A program made the translations under genes and the position numbers. This document shows positions 29,268 to 38,012 of a stretch of 58,819 nt of DNA, piece by piece; position 1 is the stretch's first letter; each line of letters begins with the position of its first letter. Location of the stretch: contig JAQWRQ010000019.1 of the NCBI GenBank assembly GCA_029243595.1, positions 1-58,819 of the forward strand, given 5' to 3'. Source of the stretch: Gammaproteobacteria bacterium. Lineage in GTDB: Bacteria > Pseudomonadota > Gammaproteobacteria > PS1 > Pseudothioglobaceae. The notes under the pieces were generated by a model. The model worked only from the letters and a program-made list of their open reading frames with translations, ran no database searches and was not told where the DNA came from.

Positions 29268-29951
29268 CTATTTTACAATTTTCTCAAACTTATTATAGAT
29301 AGATAAAACCAATTGCCTGCGTTTAGACAACCTTTTTGCATGTTTGATTGGGTGGTAATAACTTGGCCCTTTCACCAAGGCTACTAAGGTTGCCATTTCC
29401 TCGGCTGATAAATCGCTAATGGATTGATTAAAATAAAATTGCGCACCTTTTTCAAACCCATAAATCGCCTTTTTGCCTTGCTGTGCCAAATACACCGTAT
29501 TCATGTAACGATTAAGAATAAAGTCTTTATCAAAAGAAAACTCGAGCAACATCGCCATCAACACCTCATTAAGTTTACGGCTAATGGTTTGCTCTCTAGT
29601 GAGTAAGGTATTTTTGATCAGCTGCTGGGTTAGTGTACTCGCCCCTCGAATAGGTTTGTCATACAGCCAATAATCACGCAACACTCTGGCAATCTCTTTA
29701 AAATCTACACCCGGATGCTCAAAGAAAGATTGGTCCTCTACCAATAACAACATATTCAGCAATGGCTTAGGGTGTTGCTCTAATGACAACGTAGAATGAA
29801 TAGGTGTCAGTGGTTTTGAAAATTCATCTCTAACCAAATTATTTAAATAATTCAAATACAAAGCAAACAACAAAATACTCAGTAGTATTAAGCGCTTTAG
29901 CCATTTAATGGTGATTGATTTTAAATTCAAGAAAGTTAGCGCCTTTATCAA
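29268..29951 (-). CDS. mtgA: Monofunctional peptidoglycan glycosyltransferase MtgA
   Basis: MtgA polymerises lipid II into glycan strands (GT51 family). The 227-residue protein has one N-terminal membrane helix (about 18-36), the catalytic motif Val-Glu-Asp-Gln-Ser-Phe-Phe-Glu-His-Pro-Gly with Glu72, Gly-Ala-Ser-Thr-Leu-Thr-Gln-Gln-Leu-Ile-Lys-Asn, and Arg-Lys-Leu-Asn-Glu. No ATG precedes the catalytic region in frame (the first is codon 67), so initiation must be at a non-ATG codon: TTG at 29951 or TTG at 29930. No Shine-Dalgarno was found, so the start is uncertain. Confidence 0.9.
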   Translation of the reverse strand: MIKALTFLNLKSITIKWLKRLILLSILLFALYLNYLNNLVRDEFSKPLTPIHSTLSLEQHPKPLLNMLLLVEDQSFFEHPGVDFKEIARVLRDYWLYDKPIRGASTLTQQLIKNTLLTREQTISRKLNEVLMAMLLEFSFDKDFILNRYMNTVYLAQQGKKAIYGFEKGAQFYFNQSISDLSAEEMATLVALVKGPSYYHPIKHAKRLSKRRQLVLSIYNKFEKIVK

Positions 29952-30018
29952 TAATTAGGTTAATTTTAACAAAATCCATCTATTAATGGTTTTTTCATAC
30001 TATCTGCTTTCTTAATGA

Positions 30019-30047
30019 TTGTGAAAATTGTCTAACTAGTATAAAAT
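30019..30047 (+). promoter_or_regulatory. Candidate promoter of rpsF-rpsR-rplI
   Basis: TTGTGA at 30019-30024, 17 bases, then TAAAAT at 30042-30047 lie about 70 bp before the rpsF start. The match is four of six and five of six to the sigma-70 consensus. No other promoter-like match stands out in the mtgA-rpsF gap. Confidence 0.5.
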
Positions 30048-30114
30048 ACCCACTCCCTTGCTTGATCACATGGTGTGGCAAGCTATTTTATAATAACCAT
30101 AAGGAGAAAGACTC

Positions 30115-30462
30115 ATGAGACACTATGAGATTGCACTGATTGTGCACCCTGACCAATCGGCTCAGGTAGGTACAATGATGGACAAATACAAAGAAATGAT
30201 TACTGCTGACGGCGGTAACATTCATCGCGAAGAAGACTGGGGTCGTAAACACCTAGCTTATCCAATTGATAAAATTTATAAAGCACACTACTTAATGATG
30301 AACATTGAGTGTGGTCAAGAAACACTTGACAAGCTGAATTACAACTTCCGTTTTAACGATGCTATTTTAAGAAATTTAATTATTTCTAAAAAAGTAGCGA
30401 TCACTGAGCCTTCAGCTATGATGACTGCTAAAGACGAAGACAAAAAACCAGTTAGAAGATAG
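30115..30462 (+). CDS. rpsF: Ribosomal protein bS6
   Basis: bS6 binds bS18 and 16S rRNA in the platform of the 30S subunit. The 115-residue protein has the typical start [14 protein letters not shown] and the [10 protein letters not shown] motif. A clear AAGGAG precedes the ATG. It starts the rpsF-rpsR-rplI operon; primosomal priB, present between rpsF and rpsR in enterics, is absent. Confidence 0.97.
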   Translation: MRHYEIALIVHPDQSAQVGTMMDKYKEMITADGGNIHREEDWGRKHLAYPIDKIYKAHYLMMNIECGQETLDKLNYNFRFNDAILRNLIISKKVAITEPSAMMTAKDEDKKPVRR

Positions 30463-30471
30463 GAGATTATT

Positions 30472-30726
30472 ATGGCTAAGCAACAGAAAAGAAAACGCAG
30501 ACCTCTAATTAAAGTTAATACTTTTTGTCGTTTCACGGCAGCAGGTGTTAAAGAGATTGACTATAAAGATGTGGATGTTTTGTTAAAGAACATTGACGAA
30601 GGTGGAAAAATTACACCATCAAGAATGACTGGCACTAGTGCTAAGTTCCAACGTCAATTAACGACTGCAATCAAAAGAGCTAGATTTTTAGCATTGATTC
30701 CTTACACTGACAAACATAAGAAATAG
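30472..30726 (+). CDS. rpsR: Ribosomal protein bS18
   Basis: The 84-residue basic protein of the 30S platform partners bS6. Seen: a basic N terminus, Asp-Tyr-Lys-Asp-Val, Gly-Lys-Ile-Thr-Pro-Ser-Arg, and [12 protein letters not shown]. AGGAG lies just before the ATG, 9 bp after rpsF. Confidence 0.97.
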   Translation: MAKQQKRKRRPLIKVNTFCRFTAAGVKEIDYKDVDVLLKNIDEGGKITPSRMTGTSAKFQRQLTTAIKRARFLALIPYTDKHKK

Positions 30727-30735
30727 GAGTTAATC

Positions 30736-31191
30736 ATGCAAGTAATTTTATTAGAAAAAATTGGTAAATTAGGCAACTTAGGCGATTTAGCTAACGTTAA
30801 ATCAGGCTATGCTCGTAACTTCTTAATCCCACAAGGTAAGGCTAAGCCAGCAACAACAGCTAACATGGCTGAGTTTGAAGCAATCAAAGCTGACTTACAA
30901 GCAAAAGAAGCGGCAGCTTCTAAAGAAGCACAGACTAAAGCAGATGCTATGTCAGGTGCTGTTTGTACGATTAAAGTAAATGCAGGCGATGAAGGTAAAC
31001 TATTTGGCTCTATCGGCACAGCTGATATCGCAGCAAGTTTAGCGGCTAGCGGCCATGAAGTTGAAAAACGTGATATCAATATGCCAGAAGCGATTCGCTT
31101 TGTTGGTGAATACGATATTAGTGTGACTTTGCACGCTGATGTTAATGTTGATATTAAGGTAGTAGTTGAAGCTTCAGAAGACGAAGAATAA
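30736..31191 (+). CDS. rplI: Ribosomal protein bL9
   Basis: bL9 is a two-domain large-subunit protein near the L1 stalk. The 151-residue product has the N-terminal RNA-binding domain with Gly-Lys-Leu-Gly-Asn-Leu-Gly-Asp and Gly-Tyr-Ala-Arg-Asn-Phe-Leu-Ile-Pro, a connecting helix rich in Ala/Lys/Glu (about 50-80), and the C-terminal domain with Lys-Leu-Phe-Gly-Ser-Ile. It ends the ribosomal operon before a terminator. Confidence 0.97.
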   Translation: MQVILLEKIGKLGNLGDLANVKSGYARNFLIPQGKAKPATTANMAEFEAIKADLQAKEAAASKEAQTKADAMSGAVCTIKVNAGDEGKLFGSIGTADIAASLAASGHEVEKRDINMPEAIRFVGEYDISVTLHADVNVDIKVVVEASEDEE

Positions 31192-31224
31192 CCAACCTTT
31201 TAACTCAAAAATTGCGTTAAAATT

Positions 31225-31248
31225 AAAACCCTCGAGAGAGGGTTTTTT
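31225..31248 (+). terminator. Intrinsic terminator after rplI
   Basis: AAAACCCTC pairs perfectly with GAGGGTTTT around a GAGA tetraloop and runs into six T. It sits 33 bp after the rplI stop and ends only 20 bp before the dnaB start. Confidence 0.93.
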
Positions 31249-31267
31249 ATTATCTAAAACAACGCAA

Positions 31268-32713
31268 ATGGACATCGAAAACGCTAATATACCGCCAAAT
31301 TCACTTGAATCAGAGCAATCTGTACTTGGTGGATTACTACTACACAACGAAGCCTGGGAACAGGTGGCTGATGCCCTAACAGCTGATGATTTTTATAACG
31401 CCTCTCACCGACTTATTTTTAATGCGATCGCTTTACTTTTGGAGCATGATAACCCTGCCGATATTCTTACGGTTAAAGAGCGATTAAAAAAAACAGGCGA
31501 AGAAGAGTCTGTTGGTGGTTTTGCCTACCTTTCACAAATTGCTGAAAGCACACCCAGCATATCTAACATTCAAACTTATGCAAAACACGTGCGTGAGCTT
31601 TCTGTTTATCGTCAGCTTATTATTGTCAGTCATGAAATTGCAGATACTGCTTATCGACCAAAAGAGATTGAATTACAAGAGTTGATTGATCTATCTGAAA
31701 GAAAGATATTTAACATCGCTGAGCAAATCACTCGTGGAAAACAAGATGTGGTTAATGTTAAAACTATTATTAAAGATGTGGTTAATTCAGCACATGAATG
31801 GGCAGAAAATCAAGGTGGATTAACAGGATTAGAAACTGGTTTTACTGAATTAGACAAAATGACTTCGGGCTTACAAAATGGTGATTTGATCATTATTGCG
31901 GGGCGCCCCTCAATGGGGAAAACTTCTTTTGCTATGAACATTATAGAAAATGTTGCCATTGAACAAAATAAACCAGTACTGGTCTTTTCTTTAGAAATGC
32001 CGACCGAAGCTTTAACACTTCGTATGATTTCTTCATTTGGCCGAATTGACAGCAAAAAAATACGTTCTGGCGATATGACAGAAACCGACTGGAATAGTTT
32101 TAATCATGCTGTAAGAGCACTGGAAAGTAATGATATTCTTATTGATGAAACCCCATCTATCACCCCAACTGAAATTCGAGCAAAAGCGCGTCGAATAAAA
32201 AGACAGCATCCTGAGTTGTCAGTAATTATGGTGGATTACCTTCAGCTAATGACCGTGCATGGTAAGAGTGAAAACAGAGTGCAAGAAATATCTGAAATAT
32301 CTCGATCACTCAAAGCACTGGCTAAAGAAATCAATGTACCTGTGATTGCCTTATCTCAACTTAACCGTGGTGTTGAATCTCGACCTAAAGCCGGCAAAGG
32401 GCGTATGCCACAAATGGCAGATTTACGTGAATCTGGCTCTATTGAGCAAGATGCCGATATCATTGGTTTTGTTTATCGTGATGAACAATATCATGATGAT
32501 ACTTACTCCAACCCAGAAGAGGTTGGTAAGGCTGATTTGAAAATTGCCAAGCATCGTAATGGTGAGACTGGTAAGGTTGAGCTCGCTTGGATTGGAGAAT
32601 ACACCCGTTTTGAAAATTATACGAAAAACGATCAATTCCCCCATGATTATGATCAAAACCAACCAAATCCTGACCAGTTTCCACCTAATGACAGCGACAT
32701 GACTTTGATGTAG
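31268..32713 (+). CDS. dnaB: Replicative DNA helicase DnaB
   Basis: DnaB is the hexameric 5'-3' helicase of the replication fork. From the ATG at 31268 the protein has 481 residues and the usual start Pro-Pro-Asn-Ser-Leu-Glu-Ser-Glu-Gln-Ser-Val-Leu-Gly. The N-terminal primase-interacting domain is followed by a RecA-like domain with Walker A Gly-Arg-Pro-Ser-Met-Gly-Lys-Thr-Ser and Asp-Leu-Arg-Glu-Ser-Gly-Ser-Ile-Glu-Gln-Asp-Ala-Asp. A longer reading from 31166 would run through rplI and the terminator and was rejected. No Shine-Dalgarno is visible. It begins a long same-strand run to nucleoside-gate gene 35791. Confidence 0.96.
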   Translation: MDIENANIPPNSLESEQSVLGGLLLHNEAWEQVADALTADDFYNASHRLIFNAIALLLEHDNPADILTVKERLKKTGEEESVGGFAYLSQIAESTPSISNIQTYAKHVRELSVYRQLIIVSHEIADTAYRPKEIELQELIDLSERKIFNIAEQITRGKQDVVNVKTIIKDVVNSAHEWAENQGGLTGLETGFTELDKMTSGLQNGDLIIIAGRPSMGKTSFAMNIIENVAIEQNKPVLVFSLEMPTEALTLRMISSFGRIDSKKIRSGDMTETDWNSFNHAVRALESNDILIDETPSITPTEIRAKARRIKRQHPELSVIMVDYLQLMTVHGKSENRVQEISEISRSLKALAKEINVPVIALSQLNRGVESRPKAGKGRMPQMADLRESGSIEQDADIIGFVYRDEQYHDDTYSNPEEVGKADLKIAKHRNGETGKVELAWIGEYTRFENYTKNDQFPHDYDQNQPNPDQFPPNDSDMTLM

Positions 32714-32720
32714 ATTCAAT

Positions 32721-33770
32721 ATGCGTGCTAGGGCTTCAATTTCACAATCAGCATTAACTCACAATTTATCGGTTGTTAAGCAATTAACATCTGGTGCCAA
32801 AGTGGTGTCGATGATAAAAGCCAATGCCTATGGTCATCACTTGGATTGTATTCATCCGTTAATCGACGGTTCAGACATGCTAGCTGTTAGTGAGTTGTTA
32901 GAAGCTGAAAAATTACGAGCTATTACTAAGCACCCTATTTTGCTATTGTCAGGCGTGTATTCAGAAACTGAACTACAGCAAGCGATTGAGCTAAATTGTC
33001 ATATTGTTGTGCACCACGCATCACAAATAACCATTATTAATAACACTCAGAAATCAGTTAGTATTTGGCTTAAGATTGATACTGGCATGCATCGACTAGG
33101 TTTATCTACCAATGAGTACAAAGAATGCTTGCCTTTGCTTAAGGACAACCCTTTAGTGGAGGTTGCCTGCATCATGAGTCACTTTGCTTGTGCAGACGAA
33201 ATTGAGCATCCTATGAACGAAGCTCAGCTTAACGATTTTCAGACGTTAACAACCCAAACAGATGTTCGCTCTATGGCAAATTCTGCTGCGATTTTATCTC
33301 AAGCAGAAACAACCTTTGATTTTGTACGCCCCGGCATTATGCTTTATGGCGCTTCTCCGTTTAACACACCCAACGATCAGCTCAAACCAGTAATGAAACT
33401 GTCTGCACCCATCGTTTCAATAAAAACCCTGCAAGCAGGTGAATCGGTCGGTTATGGTGCTACTTGGATAGCGAATATAGATACCACTATAGCTATTGTT
33501 GGTATTGGCTACGGGGACGGCTACCCTAGGCATGCTAAAAATGGCACACCAGTATTGATTAATAGCGTTTTATGCTCACTGGTCGGCCGTGTGTCGATGG
33601 ATCTAATTTGTGTAGATATTGGCACAACAAAAGCCAATGTTGGTGATAATGCCATTTTATGGGGTGATGAAAAACTACATGTTGAAACTGTTGCCACTTA
33701 CAGTGATACCATTTCTTATGAACTGTTAACTGGCATTAGCAGTCGTGTAGAGTTTGTAAAGCATGCCTAA
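32721..33770 (+). CDS. alr: Alanine racemase
   Basis: Alr makes D-alanine for peptidoglycan. The 349-residue PLP enzyme has the cofactor lysine Lys33 in Met-Ile-Lys-Ala-Asn-Ala-Tyr-Gly-His and the second catalytic residue in Gly-Tyr-Gly-Ala-Thr-Trp. It also has the C-terminal Gly-Arg-Val-Ser-Met-Asp segment. It starts 7 bp after dnaB, the usual dnaB-alr pair, and overlaps the following phosphoesterase gene by 8 bp. Confidence 0.95.
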   Translation: MRARASISQSALTHNLSVVKQLTSGAKVVSMIKANAYGHHLDCIHPLIDGSDMLAVSELLEAEKLRAITKHPILLLSGVYSETELQQAIELNCHIVVHHASQITIINNTQKSVSIWLKIDTGMHRLGLSTNEYKECLPLLKDNPLVEVACIMSHFACADEIEHPMNEAQLNDFQTLTTQTDVRSMANSAAILSQAETTFDFVRPGIMLYGASPFNTPNDQLKPVMKLSAPIVSIKTLQAGESVGYGATWIANIDTTIAIVGIGYGDGYPRHAKNGTPVLINSVLCSLVGRVSMDLICVDIGTTKANVGDNAILWGDEKLHVETVATYSDTISYELLTGISSRVEFVKHA

Positions 33771-34461
33771 GTTAATCCAAATTAGCGATTGCCATATTGA
33801 TGACCAGCCTATGGCTATGGGGGTTAATTCACAGGACAATCTTAAGAAAATTATTCAACAAATCAGCCTTGTTGATTTTGACGCTTTATTAATTAGTGGC
33901 GATTTAACCCACAACGGAGGTATTAAATCTTACCAAATTTTAAAAGAGATATTACTGCCCATTAAAAAACCAATGTTTGTTATTGGTGGTAATCATGATG
34001 ATGCTAACAACTTAAACCAATACTTTAGTAAAAATTTATTCGAATCTTTTACATTGGGTAATTGGGAAATTATCACTATTGATTCTGTACAAAGCAACAA
34101 AACCAGTGGATTGGTTACCCAGACAGCACTTGAAAAACTAGATTTAATGCTTTTAAAGTCTCAATCAGACCATATTGTTGTTACTCTGCATCACCCTATT
34201 GTCCCCATGAATAGTAGTTGGAATGACGAACTATCATTGGAAAATCCACAAGATTTATTCCAAGTTTTGGATCAACATTCCAAAATACATGCTGTTGTAT
34301 TCGGACATGCGCACGAAGCAGCTGAATTTTCACACGCCAACTTCAATATTATTTCATGTCCTTCTACCGCCCTACAGTTTAACCAAGAGCAAAGGGTTGG
34401 ATATAATGAGTTTAATCTTAATAATAACGGCACGATTAACCATAAAACACAATGGATTTAG
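33763..34461 (+). CDS. cpdA: CpdA-like metallophosphoesterase
   Basis: This 232-residue calcineurin-like phosphoesterase most resembles CpdA, the 3',5'-cyclic AMP phosphodiesterase. All dimetal-site motifs are present: Asp-Cys-His, Gly-Asp-Leu-Thr-His-Asn-Gly-Gly, Gly-Gly-Asn-His-Asp-Asp, Leu-His-His-Pro, and Gly-His-Ala-His. The next gene is DUF1249 (YqiB-like), and cpdA and yqiB are also neighbours in Escherichia coli, which supports the name. It overlaps both neighbours (8 and 10 bp). Other small phosphodiester substrates cannot be excluded. Confidence 0.83.
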   Translation: MPKLIQISDCHIDDQPMAMGVNSQDNLKKIIQQISLVDFDALLISGDLTHNGGIKSYQILKEILLPIKKPMFVIGGNHDDANNLNQYFSKNLFESFTLGNWEIITIDSVQSNKTSGLVTQTALEKLDLMLLKSQSDHIVVTLHHPIVPMNSSWNDELSLENPQDLFQVLDQHSKIHAVVFGHAHEAAEFSHANFNIISCPSTALQFNQEQRVGYNEFNLNNNGTINHKTQWI

Positions 34462-34907
34462 AATCTCAATATTTGCACGATTTATATAATTCTAATCAGT
34501 CCAAAACATATAGTGATGTTGCACACCTATTTGAGTTGAATTATCAAAAAATACTCAAGCTCATACCGCTACTTAAGCAGACTAATTACGACAGCATTAT
34601 TCACCACGATCAGTTATCAGACCTGCATTTAATTGTTGACCAACGATTTACCCATACGGGTATTTACACATTAACACACATACTTAACGGCAATATTCGC
34701 AAACCTGATATTAAATTTAAAATCTATTTTGATGTGCAGTTGCTAGAGGTTATCTCTGTTTGCAATGAAACCACACTTAATAGCGATCATCCGTATTTAG
34801 CACAATGCAGTGACATGAATATAAAATGGGAATTAAATCTATTTATTGAAAGATGGCTAGATTATTGTTTGGATAAATATCAAGGAAAATCATGGCAGAC
34901 GCTGTAG
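34452..34907 (+). CDS. yqiB: DUF1249 protein (YqiB-like)
   Basis: The 151-residue protein matches DUF1249. An N-terminal helical part with Glu-Leu-Asn-Tyr-Gln-Lys-Ile-Leu-Lys-Leu-Ile-Pro is followed by a beta region with Leu-His-Leu-Ile-Val. The C-terminal motif has Trp-Glu-Leu-Asn-Leu-Phe-Ile-Glu-Arg-Trp-Leu-Asp-Tyr-Cys-Leu. Function is unknown. Its placement between cpdA and a nucleotidase gene, with overlaps on both sides (10 and 16 bp), suggests translation coupled to cyclic-nucleotide turnover genes. Confidence 0.83.
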   Translation: MDLESQYLHDLYNSNQSKTYSDVAHLFELNYQKILKLIPLLKQTNYDSIIHHDQLSDLHLIVDQRFTHTGIYTLTHILNGNIRKPDIKFKIYFDVQLLEVISVCNETTLNSDHPYLAQCSDMNIKWELNLFIERWLDYCLDKYQGKSWQTL

Positions 34908-35794
34908 ACCCAAAAGCCAAAGGAAAACTGGTTGTTGCAATCTCATCAAGAGCTTTGTTTGACTTGGACGAATCTCATCAGATATTTAAAGAACATGGTG
35001 TAGAGGCTTACGCCAAACACCAAGAGGAAAATGAAGAGGTGATTTTAAAGCCTGGTGTTGGCTTTACACTGGTTAAAAAACTGTTAAACCTTAATACTGC
35101 GCAAAACCCAATTGATGTTATCTTGCTCTCTCGAAACAGCGCCGATACAGGTTTGCGCATTTTTAATTCGATTGAGCACTATGAACTTAATATCTCACGA
35201 GCAGCCTTTACCCGCGGCGAAAGTACGCACACTTTGGTAGGTGCTTTTGAGGCGGATTTATTTTTATCAAGCAACTATCAAGATGTACAAAAAGCATTAG
35301 AATCAGGTTTTGCAGCCGCCTCTATTGTTGGCTCTGGCTCAAACGATTCTCACGATACACAACTGCGTATTGCGTTTGATGGTGATGCGGTCATCTTCTC
35401 AGATGAAGCAGAAAAAATATACCAAGAAAAAGGCATTGAAGCCTTTGAAGAAAATGAAAAAAATTCAGCCAATGTTGAACTTAAGGCTGGGCCTTTTAAA
35501 TGCTTCTTAAAATCACTACATAAAATTCAATCTGCTTTTCCTGTGGAAAACAACCCAATTAGAACAGCCCTAGTGACAGCACGCTCTGCGCCTTCACACA
35601 AACGCGTGATTCATACCATGCGTGAATGGGGTATTCGTATCGATGAATCTTTCTTTTTAGGTGGGTTAGATAAAGGTGTTTTTTTAAAAGAATTTGGCGC
35701 AGATATCTTTTTTGATGACCAACATTCACATTGTGAATCAGCCTCTCAATACGTACCAACTGGACACGTCCCAAGTGGAATTTCTAATTCGTGA
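34892..35794 (+). CDS. 5'-nucleotidase (NT5C1-like family)
   Basis: The 300-residue product belongs to the bacterial relatives of cytosolic 5'-nucleotidase 1 (PF06189), which remove phosphate from nucleoside monophosphates, AMP in animal members. Seen: Ala-Ile-Ser-Ser-Arg-Ala-Leu-Phe-Asp-Leu-Asp near the N terminus, Leu-Ser-Arg-Asn-Ser-Ala-Asp-Thr-Gly-Leu-Arg, Phe-Asp-Gly-Asp-Ala-Val, and Gly-Ala-Asp-Ile-Phe-Phe-Asp-Asp-Gln. AAGGA precedes the ATG inside the end of the DUF1249 gene. The stop overlaps the next start (GTGA), indicating translational coupling to a membrane nucleoside-gate protein. Confidence 0.85.
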   Translation: MADAVDPKAKGKLVVAISSRALFDLDESHQIFKEHGVEAYAKHQEENEEVILKPGVGFTLVKKLLNLNTAQNPIDVILLSRNSADTGLRIFNSIEHYELNISRAAFTRGESTHTLVGAFEADLFLSSNYQDVQKALESGFAAASIVGSGSNDSHDTQLRIAFDGDAVIFSDEAEKIYQEKGIEAFEENEKNSANVELKAGPFKCFLKSLHKIQSAFPVENNPIRTALVTARSAPSHKRVIHTMREWGIRIDESFFLGGLDKGVFLKEFGADIFFDDQHSHCESASQYVPTGHVPSGISNS

Positions 35795-36678
35795 GATTTG
35801 ACACTAAAGCATTTTTTGCTAGTTCTGGTTCAACTGCTAAAATCATTCTTACTACCGTTATTCCTTATTTTTTATTAGCAGAACTGTTATTGTATTTTGA
35901 GTTAATGCCTGTTATTGCTCAAATATTTACACCTTTTACTACTTTACTTAATTTACCACCAGAAGCAGCATTAGCTTTGGCATCTGGGGTGTTTCTTAAT
36001 TTATATGCAGCCATTGCCTTTGCCGCACCATTAGGTCTAAGCGTCTACGATTGGACAATACTAGGGTTGTTTCTTGGTGTACTTCACTCAATCCCTGTTG
36101 AATCAGCCATTATGAAAAAACTGGGTGTTAGCTGGATAAAATCAGTGAGTTTTAGACTGATTATGGCATTTGTGGTATTGACACCTTTGCTAATTATTCC
36201 AGCAGAGATATTGTTTGAAAACCCTGGTGAGGTTACTAATGCTTTATATCAAACAACTTCAATAATGCCTACAAATTTCACTGATTTTTTATTACAAAAA
36301 ATTTATGAATCAATTTTACTTTCAATAGAAATTATTATTTTAGTTAGTCTAGTTATTTTTATCGTTACCTTGATCAAAGGTTTGAGTCTCTTGCAAAAAT
36401 TTGATCACCGCCTAAGTGCCATAATGGCTCTAATAACCGGTGTTTTAATTGGCATTACGTATGGTGCTGGCGTTCTCTTAAAAGAAGCAAAATACATGAG
36501 TAAAAAACAAGTGACATCCGTATGTTACTTTTTAATGGTGGCTCACGCCATTATTGAAGACACACTGCTGTTTGTATTTTTTGGGGCCGATGTTTTTCTA
36601 CTTGTTAGTATTCGATTATTTTTCGCTACCATTGTATTTTTTATCATCTCTGTTTATTACAAAATAGGTCAGACTTAA
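35791..36678 (+). CDS. Nucleoside recognition (Gate) domain membrane protein
   Basis: This 295-residue integral membrane protein has about eight hydrophobic segments and two copies of a Gate-like unit: an N-terminal Thr-Val-Ile-Pro-Tyr-Phe region, and a C-terminal region with Ser-Val-Cys-Tyr-Phe-Leu-Met-Val-Ala-His-Ala-Ile-Ile-Glu-Asp-Thr. The N-terminal Ala-Leu-Ala-Ser-Gly-Val-Phe-Leu-Asn and His-Ser-Ile-Pro-Val-Glu-Ser motifs also fit nucleoside-recognition proteins. Gate domains occur in nucleoside and ion transporters; the substrate here is not known. It starts at GTG 35791, sharing bases with the nucleotidase stop. Confidence 0.78.
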   Translation: MRFDTKAFFASSGSTAKIILTTVIPYFLLAELLLYFELMPVIAQIFTPFTTLLNLPPEAALALASGVFLNLYAAIAFAAPLGLSVYDWTILGLFLGVLHSIPVESAIMKKLGVSWIKSVSFRLIMAFVVLTPLLIIPAEILFENPGEVTNALYQTTSIMPTNFTDFLLQKIYESILLSIEIIILVSLVIFIVTLIKGLSLLQKFDHRLSAIMALITGVLIGITYGAGVLLKEAKYMSKKQVTSVCYFLMVAHAIIEDTLLFVFFGADVFLLVSIRLFFATIVFFIISVYYKIGQT

Positions 36679-36737
36679 AACGAGGTAAAGCCTTACAATT
36701 GTCGGTAAAATAACTTAACTATTTTTTTATAACTAAC

Positions 36738-38000
36738 ATGTCTAACAAAATCCAAGCCATTCGTGGAATGAACGACCTACTACCTAAGGATTCTTCTTTG
36801 TGGTTGTCGTTAGAAAAAACAATCTTTGATTTGTTTACCTCTTATGGCTTTAAAAATATTCGCACACCCATTGTTGAAAAAACTGATACTTTTTGTCGTG
36901 CGATTGGCGAAGCAACCGATATTGTTGAAAAAGAAATGTATTCTTGGAAAGAGTCTAGCGGTGAAAGCTTAAGCCTAAGACCTGAAGGGACTGCCGGCTG
37001 TGTACGCGCCATGATTGAGCACAATCTACCCAGAGAAGGTATTCAAAAAGTCTTTTACCAAGGCGCTATGTTTCGACACGAACGCCCGCAAAAAGGTCGT
37101 TACCGTCAGTTTCACCAGGTGGGTGTCGAGGTGTTTGGTGCTGATACTGCCAAAATAGATGCTGAATTAATGGCGATGACACATTCACTGTGGCAAAACC
37201 TTGGTTTAAAAAATGTTACTTTAGAAATCAACACGCTAGGATCGACTGAAGCAAGGGCAAACTATCGATCCATATTGGTTGATTATTTCACTCAGTATAA
37301 AGATCAATTAGATGAAGACTCTACACGACGATTATCGTCAAATCCACTGCGCATTCTAGATAGTAAAAATAAAGACATGCAGTCTTTAATTAATGCCGCA
37401 CCCAAGCTCATGGACCATCTTGATGGTGAGTCAAGCAAGCACTTTGATGAATTTAAAGCTTATTTAGAATGCTTGGATATTCCTTACATTATCAATACGC
37501 GTCTGGTTAGAGGGCTAGATTATTACAATCGCACTGTATTTGAATGGACCACAACTGACCTAGGCTCACAAGGCACGATTTGTGCTGGAGGTCGTTACGA
37601 TGGTCTGGTTGAAAAAATGGGTGGAAAATCCACGCCTGCAGTTGGCTTTGCCTTAGGCTTAGAGCGCTTGATTTTATTATTAGAAGCACAAGGTGTTGCT
37701 TTAGAGAAATCGCCTTTATCTATTTATTTAGTTGCACTGGGTGATAATGCACAGCTAAAATCTATGCAAATTGCCACACAACTGCATCAAGCATTGCCCA
37801 AAGCAATACTTTATAATGACATCACTTTAGGCAGCTTTAAAGCGCAATTTAAAAAAGCAGATAAAGCCAATGCTGATTACGCTTTAATCCTAGGTGAAGA
37901 AGAAGTACAAAACAATCAAATCGCGATTAAACCACTTAAAGGCCAAGGTGAGCAACAAACCATGAGCTTAGAAGATGCGATTCAATATTTTAAGAATTAA
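36738..38000 (+). CDS. hisS: Histidyl-tRNA synthetase
   Basis: HisRS charges tRNA-His. The 420-residue class II enzyme starts with Gln-Ala-Ile-Arg-Gly-Met-Asn-Asp-Leu-Leu-Pro. It has Leu-Arg-Pro-Glu-Gly-Thr-Ala, Phe-Arg-His-Glu-Arg-Pro-Gln-Lys-Gly-Arg, the histidine-binding motif Arg-Gly-Leu-Asp-Tyr-Tyr-Asn-Arg-Thr, and a C-terminal anticodon-binding domain. It begins the conserved hisS-yfgM-der series. A TAAAAT at 36706-36711 may be its -10 element. Confidence 0.97.
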   Translation: MSNKIQAIRGMNDLLPKDSSLWLSLEKTIFDLFTSYGFKNIRTPIVEKTDTFCRAIGEATDIVEKEMYSWKESSGESLSLRPEGTAGCVRAMIEHNLPREGIQKVFYQGAMFRHERPQKGRYRQFHQVGVEVFGADTAKIDAELMAMTHSLWQNLGLKNVTLEINTLGSTEARANYRSILVDYFTQYKDQLDEDSTRRLSSNPLRILDSKNKDMQSLINAAPKLMDHLDGESSKHFDEFKAYLECLDIPYIINTRLVRGLDYYNRTVFEWTTTDLGSQGTICAGGRYDGLVEKMGGKSTPAVGFALGLERLILLLEAQGVALEKSPLSIYLVALGDNAQLKSMQIATQLHQALPKAILYNDITLGSFKAQFKKADKANADYALILGEEEVQNNQIAIKPLKGQGEQQTMSLEDAIQYFKN

Positions 38001-38012
38001 GAGAATTATCAT

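Noticed and set aside
31166-31267. N-terminal extension of DnaB to 515 residues
   Set aside because: It would overlap the rplI end, translate through an intrinsic terminator, and place 34 unrelated residues before the standard DnaB start.
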